From Xenorhabdus sp014467285 (GTDB taxonomy: Bacteria; Pseudomonadota; Gammaproteobacteria; Enterobacterales; Enterobacteriaceae), in assembly GCF_014467285.1 (NCBI RefSeq), contig NZ_NKHR01000014.1:56881-120880 (forward strand): a DNA stretch of 64,000 nucleotides. Reading direction: 5' to 3'. Under the pieces are notes generated by a model. The model was not told the DNA's origin. It worked only from the letters and a program-made list of their open reading frames with translations, and did not search any database. The translations under genes and the position numbers were made by a program. Every line of letters starts with the position of its first letter. Within the stretch, counting starts at the first letter, position 1. Below are positions 9,523 through 18,740 of this stretch, piece by piece.

Positions 9523-10119
9523 TTAAGCTTTTTTTGCCTTAGCCTCACGAATAACGTCACTATAGTGCTTACGGCACACTGAGACGTACTTTTCATTACC
9601 ACCAATATCAACCTGAGCCCCATCGTAAACAACGTTCCCATCGCTGCCAAAGCGCAATACACGGCTGGCCTTTCTCCCACAATGGCAAATCGTTTTCAAC
9701 TCCACCAATTTATCTGACCATGCGAGAAGATATTCGCTTCCACTGAATAACTCCCCTTGAAAATCGGTTCTCAGGCCATAACAAAGAACAGGGATATCAT
9801 CATAATCTACAATTTCACATAGCTGTTCGACATGTTCTTTCGTCAAGAATTGGCATTCATCAATCAAAACACAATGAACTTTTTCCGCCTCATTTTCACT
9901 TCTGATAAGCTCGGCAATATTTTTTTCTGGTGAAAACAGCAAAGCTTCAGCGGATAAACCAATACGGGAACTTACCTTTCCTTTACCGAACCGAGTATCG
10001 ATTTCCGCTGTAAAAATCAGCGTCCTCATTCCTCTTTCGTTATAGTTATAGGATGATTGCAATAAGGAAGTTGATTTCCCTGCATTCATGGCAGAATAAT
10101 AAAAATAAAGCTGAGCCAT
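9523..10119 (-). CDS. tdk: Thymidine kinase
   Basis: Salvage enzyme that phosphorylates thymidine with ATP; type II, homotetrameric and zinc-containing. I start at the ATG giving MAQLYFYYSAMNAGKS, which aligns with E. coli Tdk from residue 1. An ATG four codons upstream abuts its AGAGG and seems too close to be used. Visible motifs are the P-loop AMNAGKST near residues 9-16, the Walker-B-like VLIDECQF and zinc ligands (CHCGRKAS and VCRKHYSD). The length of 198 is close to the usual 205. It is convergent with adhE and divergent from hns. Confidence 0.95.
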   Translation of the reverse strand: MAQLYFYYSAMNAGKSTSLLQSSYNYNERGMRTLIFTAEIDTRFGKGKVSSRIGLSAEALLFSPEKNIAELIRSENEAEKVHCVLIDECQFLTKEHVEQLCEIVDYDDIPVLCYGLRTDFQGELFSGSEYLLAWSDKLVELKTICHCGRKASRVLRFGSDGNVVYDGAQVDIGGNEKYVSVCRKHYSDVIREAKAKKA

Positions 10120-10766
10120 TGGCCCGTCCATCCTCTTGTCAAATTTAATCAGTCAGTATATCGCGGTAAGTTTACCACAAACTCTGATTGAGATTACTCC
10201 CTGTTATTGCTAAATGTGGAGTAGCAGAAACAAATTAGAACAAACTAAGAAAATATTATTTTCATGATAATCATCACATTTGAGCATATAAAATCAGCAC
10301 ACAAGCACATTCTGCATGACAAATGAACGAAATTAACATCAAAAAGAAATAGTTATTTATCTTTCCACTCTTTGCATATTAATAATCATAGCGGTTTACT
10401 TTTGTTCAATTCGGTCACTATAATCATAACCAATAGATTACCCATAAAAAACTTTCAGTTCCCACTAAACTCTTCAACTTATTTCCAGAAGAACAGTTAA
10501 CATTTCTTACGGATTGACTATAAATTAGTTTTATACGTCTCAGTTTATCCCTTACTCAACTTTACAGTAATCCGTCCTCAATGCTTATTGAAAAATGGCA
10601 ATCTGAATAGCGTGATTAAAACACAATATATCGATTATCAAAAAAATTGCATTTTAAAATGACATGTTTTAGCCTGAGAAAGTAAATTCACTATTGCAGA
10701 AAATAAAATAGCATTCTATTATTATCCCTACATCAGCCATCATCATTATAATTTGAGACCAGGACA
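10120..10766. promoter_or_regulatory. Long AT-rich region between tdk and hns
   Basis: About 650 bases of strongly AT-rich sequence with no credible gene. This is the promoter region for hns (rightward) and tdk (leftward). In E. coli the hns upstream DNA is curved and binds H-NS and Fis; the A/T tracts here would suit the same autoregulation, but I cannot assign individual sites. Confidence 0.45.
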
Positions 10767-11168
10767 ATGAGCGAAAATTTAAAATCCTTAAATAACATCC
10801 GTACCTTGCGCGCACAAGCAAGAGAATGTGAGCTTACTACTTTAGAAGAAATGCTGGAAAAACTTACGACTGTTGTTGAAGAACGTCGCGATGAAGAAAG
10901 CCATGCTCGTGCACAAATAGAAGAGCGTACACGTAAACTTCAAGAATACCGTGAAATGCTGGAAAAAGACGGTATTGAATTAAGCGATTTAGTAGACGCT
11001 TTAAGCGGTAAATCTACTGGTAAATCTAAACGTGCTGCACGTCCAGCTAAATATTCATACGTTGACGAAGGTGAAACTAAAACCTGGACCGGTCAAGGCC
11101 GTACGCCAGCGGTAATCAAGAAAGCAATTGATGAAGAAGGCAAAAAACTGGAAGATTTCCTGATCTAA
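10767..11168 (+). CDS. hns: Nucleoid-associated silencer H-NS
   Basis: Histone-like DNA-binding protein that coats AT-rich, often horizontally acquired, DNA. The 133 residues show the family's three parts. The N-terminal oligomerisation helices (about 1-65) are rich in E/R heptads; a basic flexible linker follows (GKSTGKSKRAARPAK, about 80-95); the C-terminal DNA-binding domain carries the minor-groove loop TWTGQGRTP near residue 111-119. It lies between tdk and the UDP-sugar genes leading to galU, as in E. coli, and a terminator follows. It is a plausible silencer of the AT-rich promoters elsewhere in this window; that is inference. Confidence 0.97.
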   Translation: MSENLKSLNNIRTLRAQARECELTTLEEMLEKLTTVVEERRDEESHARAQIEERTRKLQEYREMLEKDGIELSDLVDALSGKSTGKSKRAARPAKYSYVDEGETKTWTGQGRTPAVIKKAIDEEGKKLEDFLI

Positions 11169-11193
11169 TCAGTTGTTTTGTAGACTCAATAAC

Positions 11194-11220
11194 AAAAATA
11201 CCCCTTATCGGGTATTTTTG
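11194..11220 (+). terminator. Intrinsic terminator after hns
   Basis: AAAAATACCC, loop CTTATC, GGGTATTTTT: a 10-bp stem ending in a T run 25 nt after the hns stop codon. Confidence 0.85.
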
Positions 11221-11368
11221 TTTTTATGCTTAATACAACTAACTAAGTTAATTACTGGCTGATGTAAAAAAACACAGAGATTTATATTAACGACTAAGTC
11301 GCTTTCATATTCTCATGTGCTAAAGAAGAATTTAACACTGACTTAGTTTTTTATTAACATAAACTGAT

Positions 11369-11396
11369 AAAAAGGAGCTAATCGCTCCTTTTTTAT
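11369..11396. terminator. Bidirectional terminator at the end of the UDP-sugar operon
   Basis: AAAAAGGAGC, loop TAATC, GCTCCTTTTT: a perfect 10-bp stem with A and T runs on both sides. It lies just past the 3' end of the minus-strand epimerase gene. Confidence 0.8.
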
Positions 11397-11403
11397 TTCA
11401 CCA

Positions 11404-12414
11404 TTACGCTGCCTGATAAAAGTCTAAGTACCAATCGACAAAGCGTTTTACCCCTTCCTTCACCGGAGTATCGGGTAAAAAGCCAATTCTATCGTAAAGC
11501 TCACTAGAATCTGCGCATGTTGATAACACATCGCCATCCTGAATTTCCATAAAGTTTTTCTTTGCTTCAATTCCTAATGAATCTTCAATCGCTTCAATAA
11601 AATCCCCTAGCTTTGTCGGTTGGCCGTTACCAATATTGTAAACACAGTATGGCGCAGAGCTGGCAGATATCTGACCATCTTCGACTAACCAGTTTTTATT
11701 GGAAACAGGAATGACAGCTTGTAATCTGATTATAGATTCAACAATATCATCAATATATGTGAAATCCCTCACCATATTACCATGGTTATAAATATCGATT
11801 GGTTTGCCTTCTAACATAGCTTTAGTAAATTTAAATAAAGCCATGTCAGGGCGTCCCCATGGCCCATATACGGTAAAAAATCTCAATCCGGTAGTAGGCA
11901 GGTGATAAAGATGCGAATAACTGTGAGACATTAGCTCATCAGCTTTTTTCGTTGCTGCATATAAAGAAACAGGGTGATCAACAGAATCATCAGTAGAGAA
12001 TGGCTGCTTTCTATTTAAACCATATACTGAACTTGAAGACGCATATAATAAATGTTCCACATGATTATGGCGGCATCCTTCAAGAATATTGATATGACCG
12101 ATGATATTGGCATCAATATATGCCATTGGGTTTTGTATAGAATAACGCACGCCAGGTTGCGCACCCAAATGGATAACTCGCTGAAATTGATGCTTAGCAA
12201 ACAATTCCGGGATGGCAACTCTATCGGCCAAATCTAATTTTTCAAATTTGAAATTCGAATAAGGGAGTAATAAATTTAATCTCGCCTGTTTTAAATTAAC
12301 ATCATAATAATCATTGAGGTTATCGATACCGACAACCTCATACCCCATATTCAATAATCGCTGGCTAACATGAAAACCAATAAAACCAGCGGAACCTGTA
12401 ACTAAAAATTTCAT
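11404..12414 (-). CDS. NAD-dependent epimerase, probable UDP-glucuronate 4-epimerase
   Basis: Extended short-chain dehydrogenase/reductase that likely interconverts UDP-glucuronate and UDP-galacturonate for surface polysaccharide. Visible motifs are the Rossmann glycine motif TGSAGFIG (residues 7-14), the LYASSSSVYG strand, the catalytic YAATKK tyrosine-lysine pair and RFFTVYGPWGRPD, common in UDP-GlcA epimerases. The ATG at 12414 gives 336 residues, the normal size; an in-frame TTG four codons earlier overlaps the ugd stop and is less likely. It starts 8 nt after ugd, so the pair is probably co-translated: Ugd makes UDP-glucuronate and this enzyme epimerises it. The exact substrate is inferred from the neighbour. 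Confidence 0.85.
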   Translation of the reverse strand: MKFLVTGSAGFIGFHVSQRLLNMGYEVVGIDNLNDYYDVNLKQARLNLLLPYSNFKFEKLDLADRVAIPELFAKHQFQRVIHLGAQPGVRYSIQNPMAYIDANIIGHINILEGCRHNHVEHLLYASSSSVYGLNRKQPFSTDDSVDHPVSLYAATKKADELMSHSYSHLYHLPTTGLRFFTVYGPWGRPDMALFKFTKAMLEGKPIDIYNHGNMVRDFTYIDDIVESIIRLQAVIPVSNKNWLVEDGQISASSAPYCVYNIGNGQPTKLGDFIEAIEDSLGIEAKKNFMEIQDGDVLSTCADSSELYDRIGFLPDTPVKEGVKRFVDWYLDFYQAA

Positions 12415-12422
12415 ATAATAAC

Positions 12423-13766
12423 TCAAATAACCGGATTGATTGAGGCCCCGCGCCCAATTCCATAGTATGTAAATCCACGCGATTGCAGGCGCTCAGGATC
12501 ATAAAGATTACGTCCATCAAAAATCACTGGCGTTTTCAATGAATCCTTAATCACATCAAAATCAGGCGCTCTGAAGTTTTGCCATTCTGTGCATATAATC
12601 AAAGCATCAGCACCTTTTAATGCTGCCTCTTTGGTACCCATTAAAGAAAGATCGTCACGCTGTCCATAAATACGTTGGGCTTCCTGCATGGCCTCTGGAT
12701 CATATGCCTGTATTTTAGCGCCACATTCCCATAATGTTTCCATCAAGACACGACTTGATGCTTCACGCATATCATCCGTATTAGGTTTAAACGATAACCC
12801 CCAAATAGCGAATGTTTTGCCAGATAAATCATTACCAAAATGACGTCTTACAAAAGTAGGCAATTTTGTTTTCTGTTTTTCGTTAACCTGCTCAACGGCC
12901 TGAAGAATTTTCGGCGTATATCCAATTTGTTCAGAAGTACGAATCAATGCCTGAACATCTTTCGGGAAACATGAACCACCATATCCACATCCAGGGTAAA
13001 TAAAGTGATATCCGATGCGTGAATCAGAACCAATTCCCTGACGTACATTCTCAATATCCGCTCCCAATATCTCTGCCAGGTTAGCAATTTCATTCATAAA
13101 ACTAATTTTGGTTGCCAACATACAGTTAGCTGCATATTTAGTCAGCTCAGCACTGCGAATATCCATGACTATCATGCGATCGTGGTTACGATTAAAGGGT
13201 TCATAGAGTTCACGCATTACATCAACGACATTATCGTTATCACAACCAATGATTATGCGTTCAGGTCGCATGCAATCGGCAACTGCTGCACCTTCTTTCA
13301 AAAATTCAGGGTTAGAGACAACATCGAACGGAAGTTCTACATTGCGTTCTGCTAATGTTGCTCGCATCACTGCCCTGACTTTATCAGCCGTGCCCACTGG
13401 TACTGTTGATTTGTCAACAACGACTTTATAGCCATCCATATTTTCCGCGATGGTTCTGGCTACCGCAGTGACATATTGAAGATCGGCTGATCCATCTTCA
13501 TCAGGAGGTGTTCCTACTGCAATAAACTGTAATTTGCCATGAGCAATACCGGCTTTGGCATCCGTTGTAAAATTTAAACGCCCTTCTGCATGATTTTTCT
13601 TTACCAAAGGCGTCAAACCCGGTTCAAAAATAGGGATCTGACCATTTTTCAGGTTCTCAACTTTTTTTGCATCAACGTCAACACAAAGTACATCATGCCC
13701 GACTTCTGCAAACACGGTTGCCTGAACTAAGCCCACATAGCCAATACCAAATACAGTAACTTTCAT
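12423..13766 (-). CDS. ugd: UDP-glucose 6-dehydrogenase
   Basis: Oxidises UDP-glucose to UDP-glucuronate with two NAD+. The 447 residues carry the N-terminal Rossmann motif GIGYVGL, STVPVGT, NPEFLKEG and the catalytic cysteine in GYGGSCFPKD near residue 260. A C-terminal UDP-binding domain includes WGLSFKPNTDDMREA. The ATG has AAGGTG about 6 nt upstream. It lies downstream of galU, which makes the UDP-glucose it uses, and almost touches the epimerase, so the three form a UDP-sugar supply operon. UDP-glucuronate can also feed 4-aminoarabinose or capsule synthesis; nothing here decides between them. Confidence 0.95.
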   Translation of the reverse strand: MKVTVFGIGYVGLVQATVFAEVGHDVLCVDVDAKKVENLKNGQIPIFEPGLTPLVKKNHAEGRLNFTTDAKAGIAHGKLQFIAVGTPPDEDGSADLQYVTAVARTIAENMDGYKVVVDKSTVPVGTADKVRAVMRATLAERNVELPFDVVSNPEFLKEGAAVADCMRPERIIIGCDNDNVVDVMRELYEPFNRNHDRMIVMDIRSAELTKYAANCMLATKISFMNEIANLAEILGADIENVRQGIGSDSRIGYHFIYPGCGYGGSCFPKDVQALIRTSEQIGYTPKILQAVEQVNEKQKTKLPTFVRRHFGNDLSGKTFAIWGLSFKPNTDDMREASSRVLMETLWECGAKIQAYDPEAMQEAQRIYGQRDDLSLMGTKEAALKGADALIICTEWQNFRAPDFDVIKDSLKTPVIFDGRNLYDPERLQSRGFTYYGIGRGASINPVI

Positions 13767-13790
13767 ATCACACCTTAAATCACCAGTAGA

Positions 13791-14708
13791 TTATTTTTCA
13801 ATCCGATTTTGCAAAGTCATGACCCAATCCGTGAATAATTTACCCAGTTCCTTATGTTTCATGCCATATTCAACAAATGCCTGCATATAACCTAATTTAT
13901 TACCACAATCGTGGCTACGCCCCTGCAAGTGATAAGCCTCAACAGGTTCTTTTTCCATCAGCATGGCAATTGCATCTGTCAATTGTATTTCATCTCCTGC
14001 ACCTGGTGCAGTTTTTGCCAATAACGGCCAAATATTTTCAGATAATACATAGCGCCCAACGATAGAAAGATTTGATGGTGCTTCTTCTGGTTTTGGCTTT
14101 TCAACAACACGAACAATAGGTTTGCTATCACCCGGTTTTAGTTCTTCACCTAAACAATCGACGATACCATAATCCGAAACACTCTCTACAGGAACTGGTT
14201 CAACCAGAATTTGGCTTGCGCCACTATTATTAAAGCGTGATAACATTTCGCTCAAATTATATTTTGACAAATCAGTACTATATTCATCCAAAATAACATC
14301 TGGCAAAATCACCGCAAATGGCTCATTACCAATAAGCGGCTTGGCGCATAGCACGGCATGTCCCAACCCTTTTGCAATCCCTTGGCGGGTCTGCATGATG
14401 GTCACATGCTTTGGGCAAATAGACTGTATTTCATCTAATAACTGGCGTTTCACTCTTTTCTCAAGAATCGCCTCTAGTTCAAAGCTGGTATCAAAATGGT
14501 TTTCTATCGAGTTTTTGGATGAATGTGTAACCAGAATAATTTCATTAATGCCCGCTTTGATACATTCATTGACGACATACTGAATAAGTGGTTTATCCAC
14601 AAGAGGGAGCATTTCTTTAGGAATGGCCTTCGTGGCTGGTAACATCCGAGTTCCCAACCCGGCAACGGGTATAACAGCCTTTTTTACCTTTTTATTTATT
14701 ACTGACAT
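13791..14708 (-). CDS. galU: UTP-glucose-1-phosphate uridylyltransferase GalU
   Basis: Makes UDP-glucose from UTP and glucose-1-phosphate for LPS, osmoprotectant and capsule pathways. The 305-residue protein is nearly colinear with E. coli GalU, including the nucleotide-binding AVIPVAGLGTRMLPATKAIP at its start, MLPLVDKPLIQYVV, GKGLGHAVLCA-like AKGLGHAVLCA and GRYVLSENIW. AGGAGA lies 8 nt before the ATG. It is the first gene of the galU-ugd-epimerase set. In E. coli galU follows hns directly; here ugd and the epimerase sit between them. Confidence 0.95.
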   Translation of the reverse strand: MSVINKKVKKAVIPVAGLGTRMLPATKAIPKEMLPLVDKPLIQYVVNECIKAGINEIILVTHSSKNSIENHFDTSFELEAILEKRVKRQLLDEIQSICPKHVTIMQTRQGIAKGLGHAVLCAKPLIGNEPFAVILPDVILDEYSTDLSKYNLSEMLSRFNNSGASQILVEPVPVESVSDYGIVDCLGEELKPGDSKPIVRVVEKPKPEEAPSNLSIVGRYVLSENIWPLLAKTAPGAGDEIQLTDAIAMLMEKEPVEAYHLQGRSHDCGNKLGYMQAFVEYGMKHKELGKLFTDWVMTLQNRIEK

Positions 14709-15288
14709 TACATTGTCTCCTACTGCTCTGTTGTCACTGAAAAAATCCTTTACAGCTTAAACAATAGCATTAACTCTCTAAAAAAATTGGATGTGTGAAG
14801 AAAATCGTACTTGCAAAAATAACGCGCATGAGTATACCAGTTAATTCAACTAGATATACAGCACGAAAACATTTAATCGCACTTCAGTGATTCAATATTT
14901 AGTATCACGATAAAATGATACATAAATGTTATAAATCAACTGATAAAGAGATGAAAAAAACAGCAGATTTATTTCTATTATGCTATTAATTACGGAACTT
15001 AATATATGTATTTAATCTGGTTGACAACAACAAAATGTTTTCTCTGTAAAGAGTGATATAACTCATAATTTCAAAATCATTTATGATAATCATATTCAAA
15101 CCCTATTCCACCATGGCGGGCACCTAGCAAGCGTTGCGACGGTTGCCCATATTCGAGTATCATCAGCCAATAATAGCCCGATAGACCTGTACTATTTATT
15201 TATTATGCTCTTGCATTTATTATACTTTTACATATCTTTGCAATATTGCTCATATTGACAGCAACCACTTTGAATAATTGGAGTTATT
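14709..15288. other. Gene-free gap between galU and ychJ
   Basis: About 580 bases where E. coli carries rssB and rssA. Most is AT-rich, with a short GC-richer patch at about 15105-15190. Translating that patch in both directions gives no recognisable RssB or RssA fragment. The galU promoter must lie in the left part. Confidence 0.5.
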
Positions 15289-15750
15289 TTGACAAACATG
15301 TGTTCCTGCGGCAGTGGTTCACCTTTCACTCATTGTTGTAGCCCCTATCTCGAAAATCATCGCCCTGCTCCAAATGCCGAATCTTTGATGCGTTCCAGAT
15401 ATAGTGCTTATGTTACGCAAAATGCAGACTATCTCATCACTACTTGGCATCCTGATTGTCAGGCTGAAAATTGGCGTACAGAAATAGAGAAAAGTTTCGC
15501 GGGCGTACAATGGCTGGGACTAAACGTCCTCGAAACAAGCGAAGGTGAACATAATGACGAGGCCTATGTTGAATTTTCAGCTTGCTTTATTGAACAAGGA
15601 AAGCAAGATAGACAATTGATTCATGAGCGTTCGCGTTTTTTGCGCATTGAACAACGTTGGTTTTATATCGATGGCGTTCGCCCTCAGACAGGCCGTAATA
15701 GCCCTTGTCCGTGTGGTTCAGGCAAAAAATACAAGAAGTGCTGTGGATAA
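15289..15750 (+). CDS. ychJ: YchJ family SEC-C motif protein
   Basis: Conserved protein of unknown function with zinc-binding SEC-C motifs at both ends: CSCGSGSPFTHCC at residues 5-17 and CPCGSGKKYKKCC at the C terminus. A central YchJ domain (MRSRYSAYVTQNADYLITTW) lies between. I accept the TTG at 15289 as start: GGAG lies 5 nt before it, and the resulting N terminus aligns residue for residue with E. coli YchJ (MSQLCPCGS). The ATG three codons later would leave almost nothing before the first cysteine. It precedes purU, as in E. coli. Confidence 0.9.
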   Translation: MTNMCSCGSGSPFTHCCSPYLENHRPAPNAESLMRSRYSAYVTQNADYLITTWHPDCQAENWRTEIEKSFAGVQWLGLNVLETSEGEHNDEAYVEFSACFIEQGKQDRQLIHERSRFLRIEQRWFYIDGVRPQTGRNSPCPCGSGKKYKKCCG

Positions 15751-15815
15751 ATCAGTATTTGTATTAAACATGACAATTCACAAGTAGTGAAGAATATTCG
15801 GGGATCTCGTAATCC

Positions 15816-16664
15816 ATGCAAAACACAAACATACAAAAAAAAATCTTGCGTACAATCTGTCCTGACGCTAAAGGATTAATCGCAAAAATCACAAATATTT
15901 GTTACAAACATCAATTAAATATCGTTCAAAACAATGAATTTGTAGATCATCGTACTGGACGTTTTTTTATGCGCACAGAACTAGAGGGTATTTTCAACGA
16001 TGAAACACTTCTGGCAGATTTAGATGATGCCCTGCCAGTCGGTTCAAACCGCGAATTAAATACAGCCGGCCGCCGCCGTATCGTTATCTTGGTAACAAAA
16101 GAAGCGCATTGTATTGGCGATATCTTAGTAAAAAGTGCTTATGGTGGATTGGATGTTGAAATTGCTGCTGTTATCGGCAATCACACAACCCTGCAACATT
16201 TGGTTGAACAGTTCGGTATTCCATTCCATTACATTAGCCATGAAGGTTTAACTCGTGAGCAACATGATGAAGCTCTAATGGCTCAAATTGATCAATATGA
16301 ACCTGATTATGTTGTGCTCGCTAAATACATGCGTGTTTTAACACCAGCATTTGTTCAGCATTATCCGAACCAAATCATCAACATCCATCATTCATTCTTA
16401 CCGGCATTCATTGGTGCACGCCCTTATCATCAGGCTTATGAACGTGGTGTAAAAATCATTGGCGCTACTGCTCATTACGTAAACGATAGCTTAGACGAAG
16501 GCCCAATTATTACTCAGGATGTAATTAATGTGGATCACACCTATACTGCGGAAGAGATGATGCGTGCAGGGCGAGATGTTGAAAAAAATGTTTTGAGCCA
16601 GGCATTGCACTCTGTTTTTTCTCAACGCGTCTTTGTATATGGTAACCGCACTATTATCCTTTAA
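15816..16664 (+). CDS. purU: Formyltetrahydrofolate deformylase
   Basis: Hydrolyses 10-formyl-THF to formate and THF, which supplies formate to PurT and balances the one-carbon pool. The 282 residues comprise an N-terminal ACT domain (about 1-85, IRTICPDAKGLIAKI-like start) and a formyltransferase-fold domain. The catalytic signatures are NIHHSFLPAF (His and Ser in the HxS/xLP pattern) and DSLDEGPII with the conserved Asp. It sits between ychJ and tRNA-Tyr, the E. coli arrangement. Full length. Confidence 0.96.
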   Translation: MQNTNIQKKILRTICPDAKGLIAKITNICYKHQLNIVQNNEFVDHRTGRFFMRTELEGIFNDETLLADLDDALPVGSNRELNTAGRRRIVILVTKEAHCIGDILVKSAYGGLDVEIAAVIGNHTTLQHLVEQFGIPFHYISHEGLTREQHDEALMAQIDQYEPDYVVLAKYMRVLTPAFVQHYPNQIINIHHSFLPAFIGARPYHQAYERGVKIIGATAHYVNDSLDEGPIITQDVINVDHTYTAEEMMRAGRDVEKNVLSQALHSVFSQRVFVYGNRTIIL

Positions 16665-16751
16665 AAAGTAAGAAGTTATTGGACGTTAGAGCATAATCTG
16701 CTCATAAGGTTTAAAAAAACATCGTTCGATACTTTATTTTCAATAAACTAC

Positions 16752-16787
16752 TTTACAGCGGCGGCTTATTTGATATTATGCCGTCCG
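16752..16787 (+). promoter_or_regulatory. tRNA-Tyr promoter with GC-rich discriminator
   Basis: TTTACA, 16-nt spacer, TATTAT, then the GC-rich discriminator GCCGTCCGC, about 35 nt before the mature tRNA. It closely follows the well-known E. coli tyrT promoter, including the spacer and the discriminator that confers stringent control. Confidence 0.85.
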
Positions 16788-16817
16788 CTGCTAACGACAG
16801 CGAACAATTCAAAATCT

Positions 16818-16902
<85 letters not shown>

Positions 16903-17226
16903 TCAAAGAATCACCCTTACTTTCACATCACCCAATAATTAAATATATCCTGCTTTAGAGAAGCCCCAAAACCCTTTGAGATTCGAATTGAATACAGCGT
17001 AATGATAATCCTATAGCGTATAGAATCACACGAAATGAGATAATGAAATGTATAGTGTGGCGTGCGTGATGTGCTAATCCGAAGGTGAGGAACAAAATGA
17101 CGAATCACCCTTCCTCACCACCATCAAAAATCTACCCCAAGCCCTGACAAAAGCAATAAATGTGTTTGGGTAAGTACCAATAGCGGAGCTAGGAAATCAG
17201 GATGTTCGCTCCGCTTATGTAATCGG
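16903..17226. other. Spacer after tRNA-Tyr containing a tRNA 3'-end relic
   Basis: No gene is visible. At 17101-17131 the sequence CGAATCACCCTTCCTCACCA and the following CCATCAAA repeat, with small changes, the T-arm, acceptor, CCA and flank of the tRNA at 16883-16909. The copy is about 220 nt downstream, so the interval resembles either the tyrT-linked repeat known from E. coli or a remnant of integration at the tRNA. Confidence 0.55.
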
Positions 17227-18090
17227 CTACTCCATATCGCTAACAGAGTCGATGAAACGATTTAACACGCTTGAATGAGACTTTGATTTGTAGACATAAC
17301 ACTGATTCACTGCATCAGGTCGTGATATTGGAATGAAGCCTAAGCTTTCTCCCTCTTCCAATGCGCCGGAGTGGGAATCTGTAATACAAATATAATCGGT
17401 TGACTGAATAAAATTAAGACAGCATTCTATATTGTCCATCTGTCGAATATTGACTTTTTCTCCATTTTTTATCATTTCCTCTTCTAAATTCTTTATCAAA
17501 TTACCTTTGTAGAGTACGGGATCACATAACCATGTTCTCTTTTTCAGTAATTGAGTAAAGTCCCCATTCACTTCATTCAATAACTCTTTACGGCAGCAGA
17601 TCCCTAAATTCGGCCCATCAATTTTCCGTACAAGACTGAATCTATCACTAAGTACTTTTTCTGAACTTAAAATTATCGTATTACCCTCATAGTCAACTAT
17701 TTCATCAATGTTATCATAACTGAAGCGTAATATATTTACTTGAGCATTATTTCTGTCCGCTGCTTTATAAAGCGAAATCAGATGCTTTTTCTTACCCCAA
17801 TCATGGTATATATTTACCACATTACAAATACTCCCGCTGATGTGTTTCTTTGTAATTTCTTTCTCTTTCAAATAGAGCTCTTTTAGGTCATTATATAACT
17901 CCACTCCGTCTTTGGTCAGAATCATCCCAAACTTCTCCCTTTTAAATAAGCGCTTTCCTAACGTCGCTTCAAAGTCTTTAATTGATTTAGCGACTGGGGG
18001 AGTAGTACGGTTCATCACTCTTGCCGCCTTGCTTAAAGAACCCATTTCCACCACCGCCATGAATGCTTCTAATTTACGAGAAAAAAACAT
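17227..18090 (-). CDS. LysR-type transcriptional regulator
   Basis: The N-terminal 60 residues are a LysR winged-helix domain (FFSRKLEAFMAVVEMGSLSK, AARVMNRTTPPVAKSIKDFE, GKRLFKREKFGM). The remaining 225 residues are a poorly conserved effector-binding domain for which I recognise no close named relative. The length of 287 is normal for the family. It stands alone between tRNA-Tyr and xthA, which are not neighbours in E. coli. It is AT-rich, lysine- and asparagine-rich and flanked by gene-free AT-rich DNA, all suggesting acquired DNA. Its target is unknown; no divergent partner gene is adjacent. Confidence 0.8.
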   Translation of the reverse strand: MFFSRKLEAFMAVVEMGSLSKAARVMNRTTPPVAKSIKDFEATLGKRLFKREKFGMILTKDGVELYNDLKELYLKEKEITKKHISGSICNVVNIYHDWGKKKHLISLYKAADRNNAQVNILRFSYDNIDEIVDYEGNTIILSSEKVLSDRFSLVRKIDGPNLGICCRKELLNEVNGDFTQLLKKRTWLCDPVLYKGNLIKNLEEEMIKNGEKVNIRQMDNIECCLNFIQSTDYICITDSHSGALEEGESLGFIPISRPDAVNQCYVYKSKSHSSVLNRFIDSVSDME

Positions 18091-18740
18091 AATTCACCGT
18101 TCCTATGTAACTTGTGGCTAAAATAATTTCCTTGAAATGGCCTTCTCATCAGGTAACCGCTAAATCAAACTTGATATTATGAAGGTACAATTTTGTACAA
18201 TAAAAATAGATATTTTTCAAATGACATTTATATAAAATGCCAGCCCCTGATGCAATAATGCGGTTTAGATGAACTATATAATTCACCTATATCATGATGA
18301 ATATTCCACCGTGATTGTAAGCCATTAATAAATATAACCATGACCTACAAGTCCAAATTTCTATCAGAGATTGATTAACTCTTCTACTTTTTCATTAATT
18401 AATTTTTGTAACACACAACATAAAATAAATTCAAAGCATAAAAAACCTAACAGAAATTATAATGTCACGTGTTTAATATAACATATTAAAACTAGTGAGG
18501 TATCATATATCCATTAATTTATTACTTGTTATTTTTGTGTTTTTTATTATTTATAAAACGATTCAACACTCTAAATTTTGGGTAGCGAGAGTATTATACT
18601 CATAATAGTATTACATATAGGAGTAAAATAGCGAAATATCAAGTTAGTTAGGTAAAATTTATTATTTAATAAATAGTTACATCTTTATTTATATCTGTTA
18701 ACATTAAAAACCAGTATATTCTCAAGGTGATTATAACGAT
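18091..18740. other. AT-rich gene-free gap upstream of xthA
   Basis: About 650 bases, very AT-rich, with many stop codons in all frames. It holds the promoters of the divergent LysR gene and xthA. I see no further gene, RNA or strong repeat. Confidence 0.5.
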
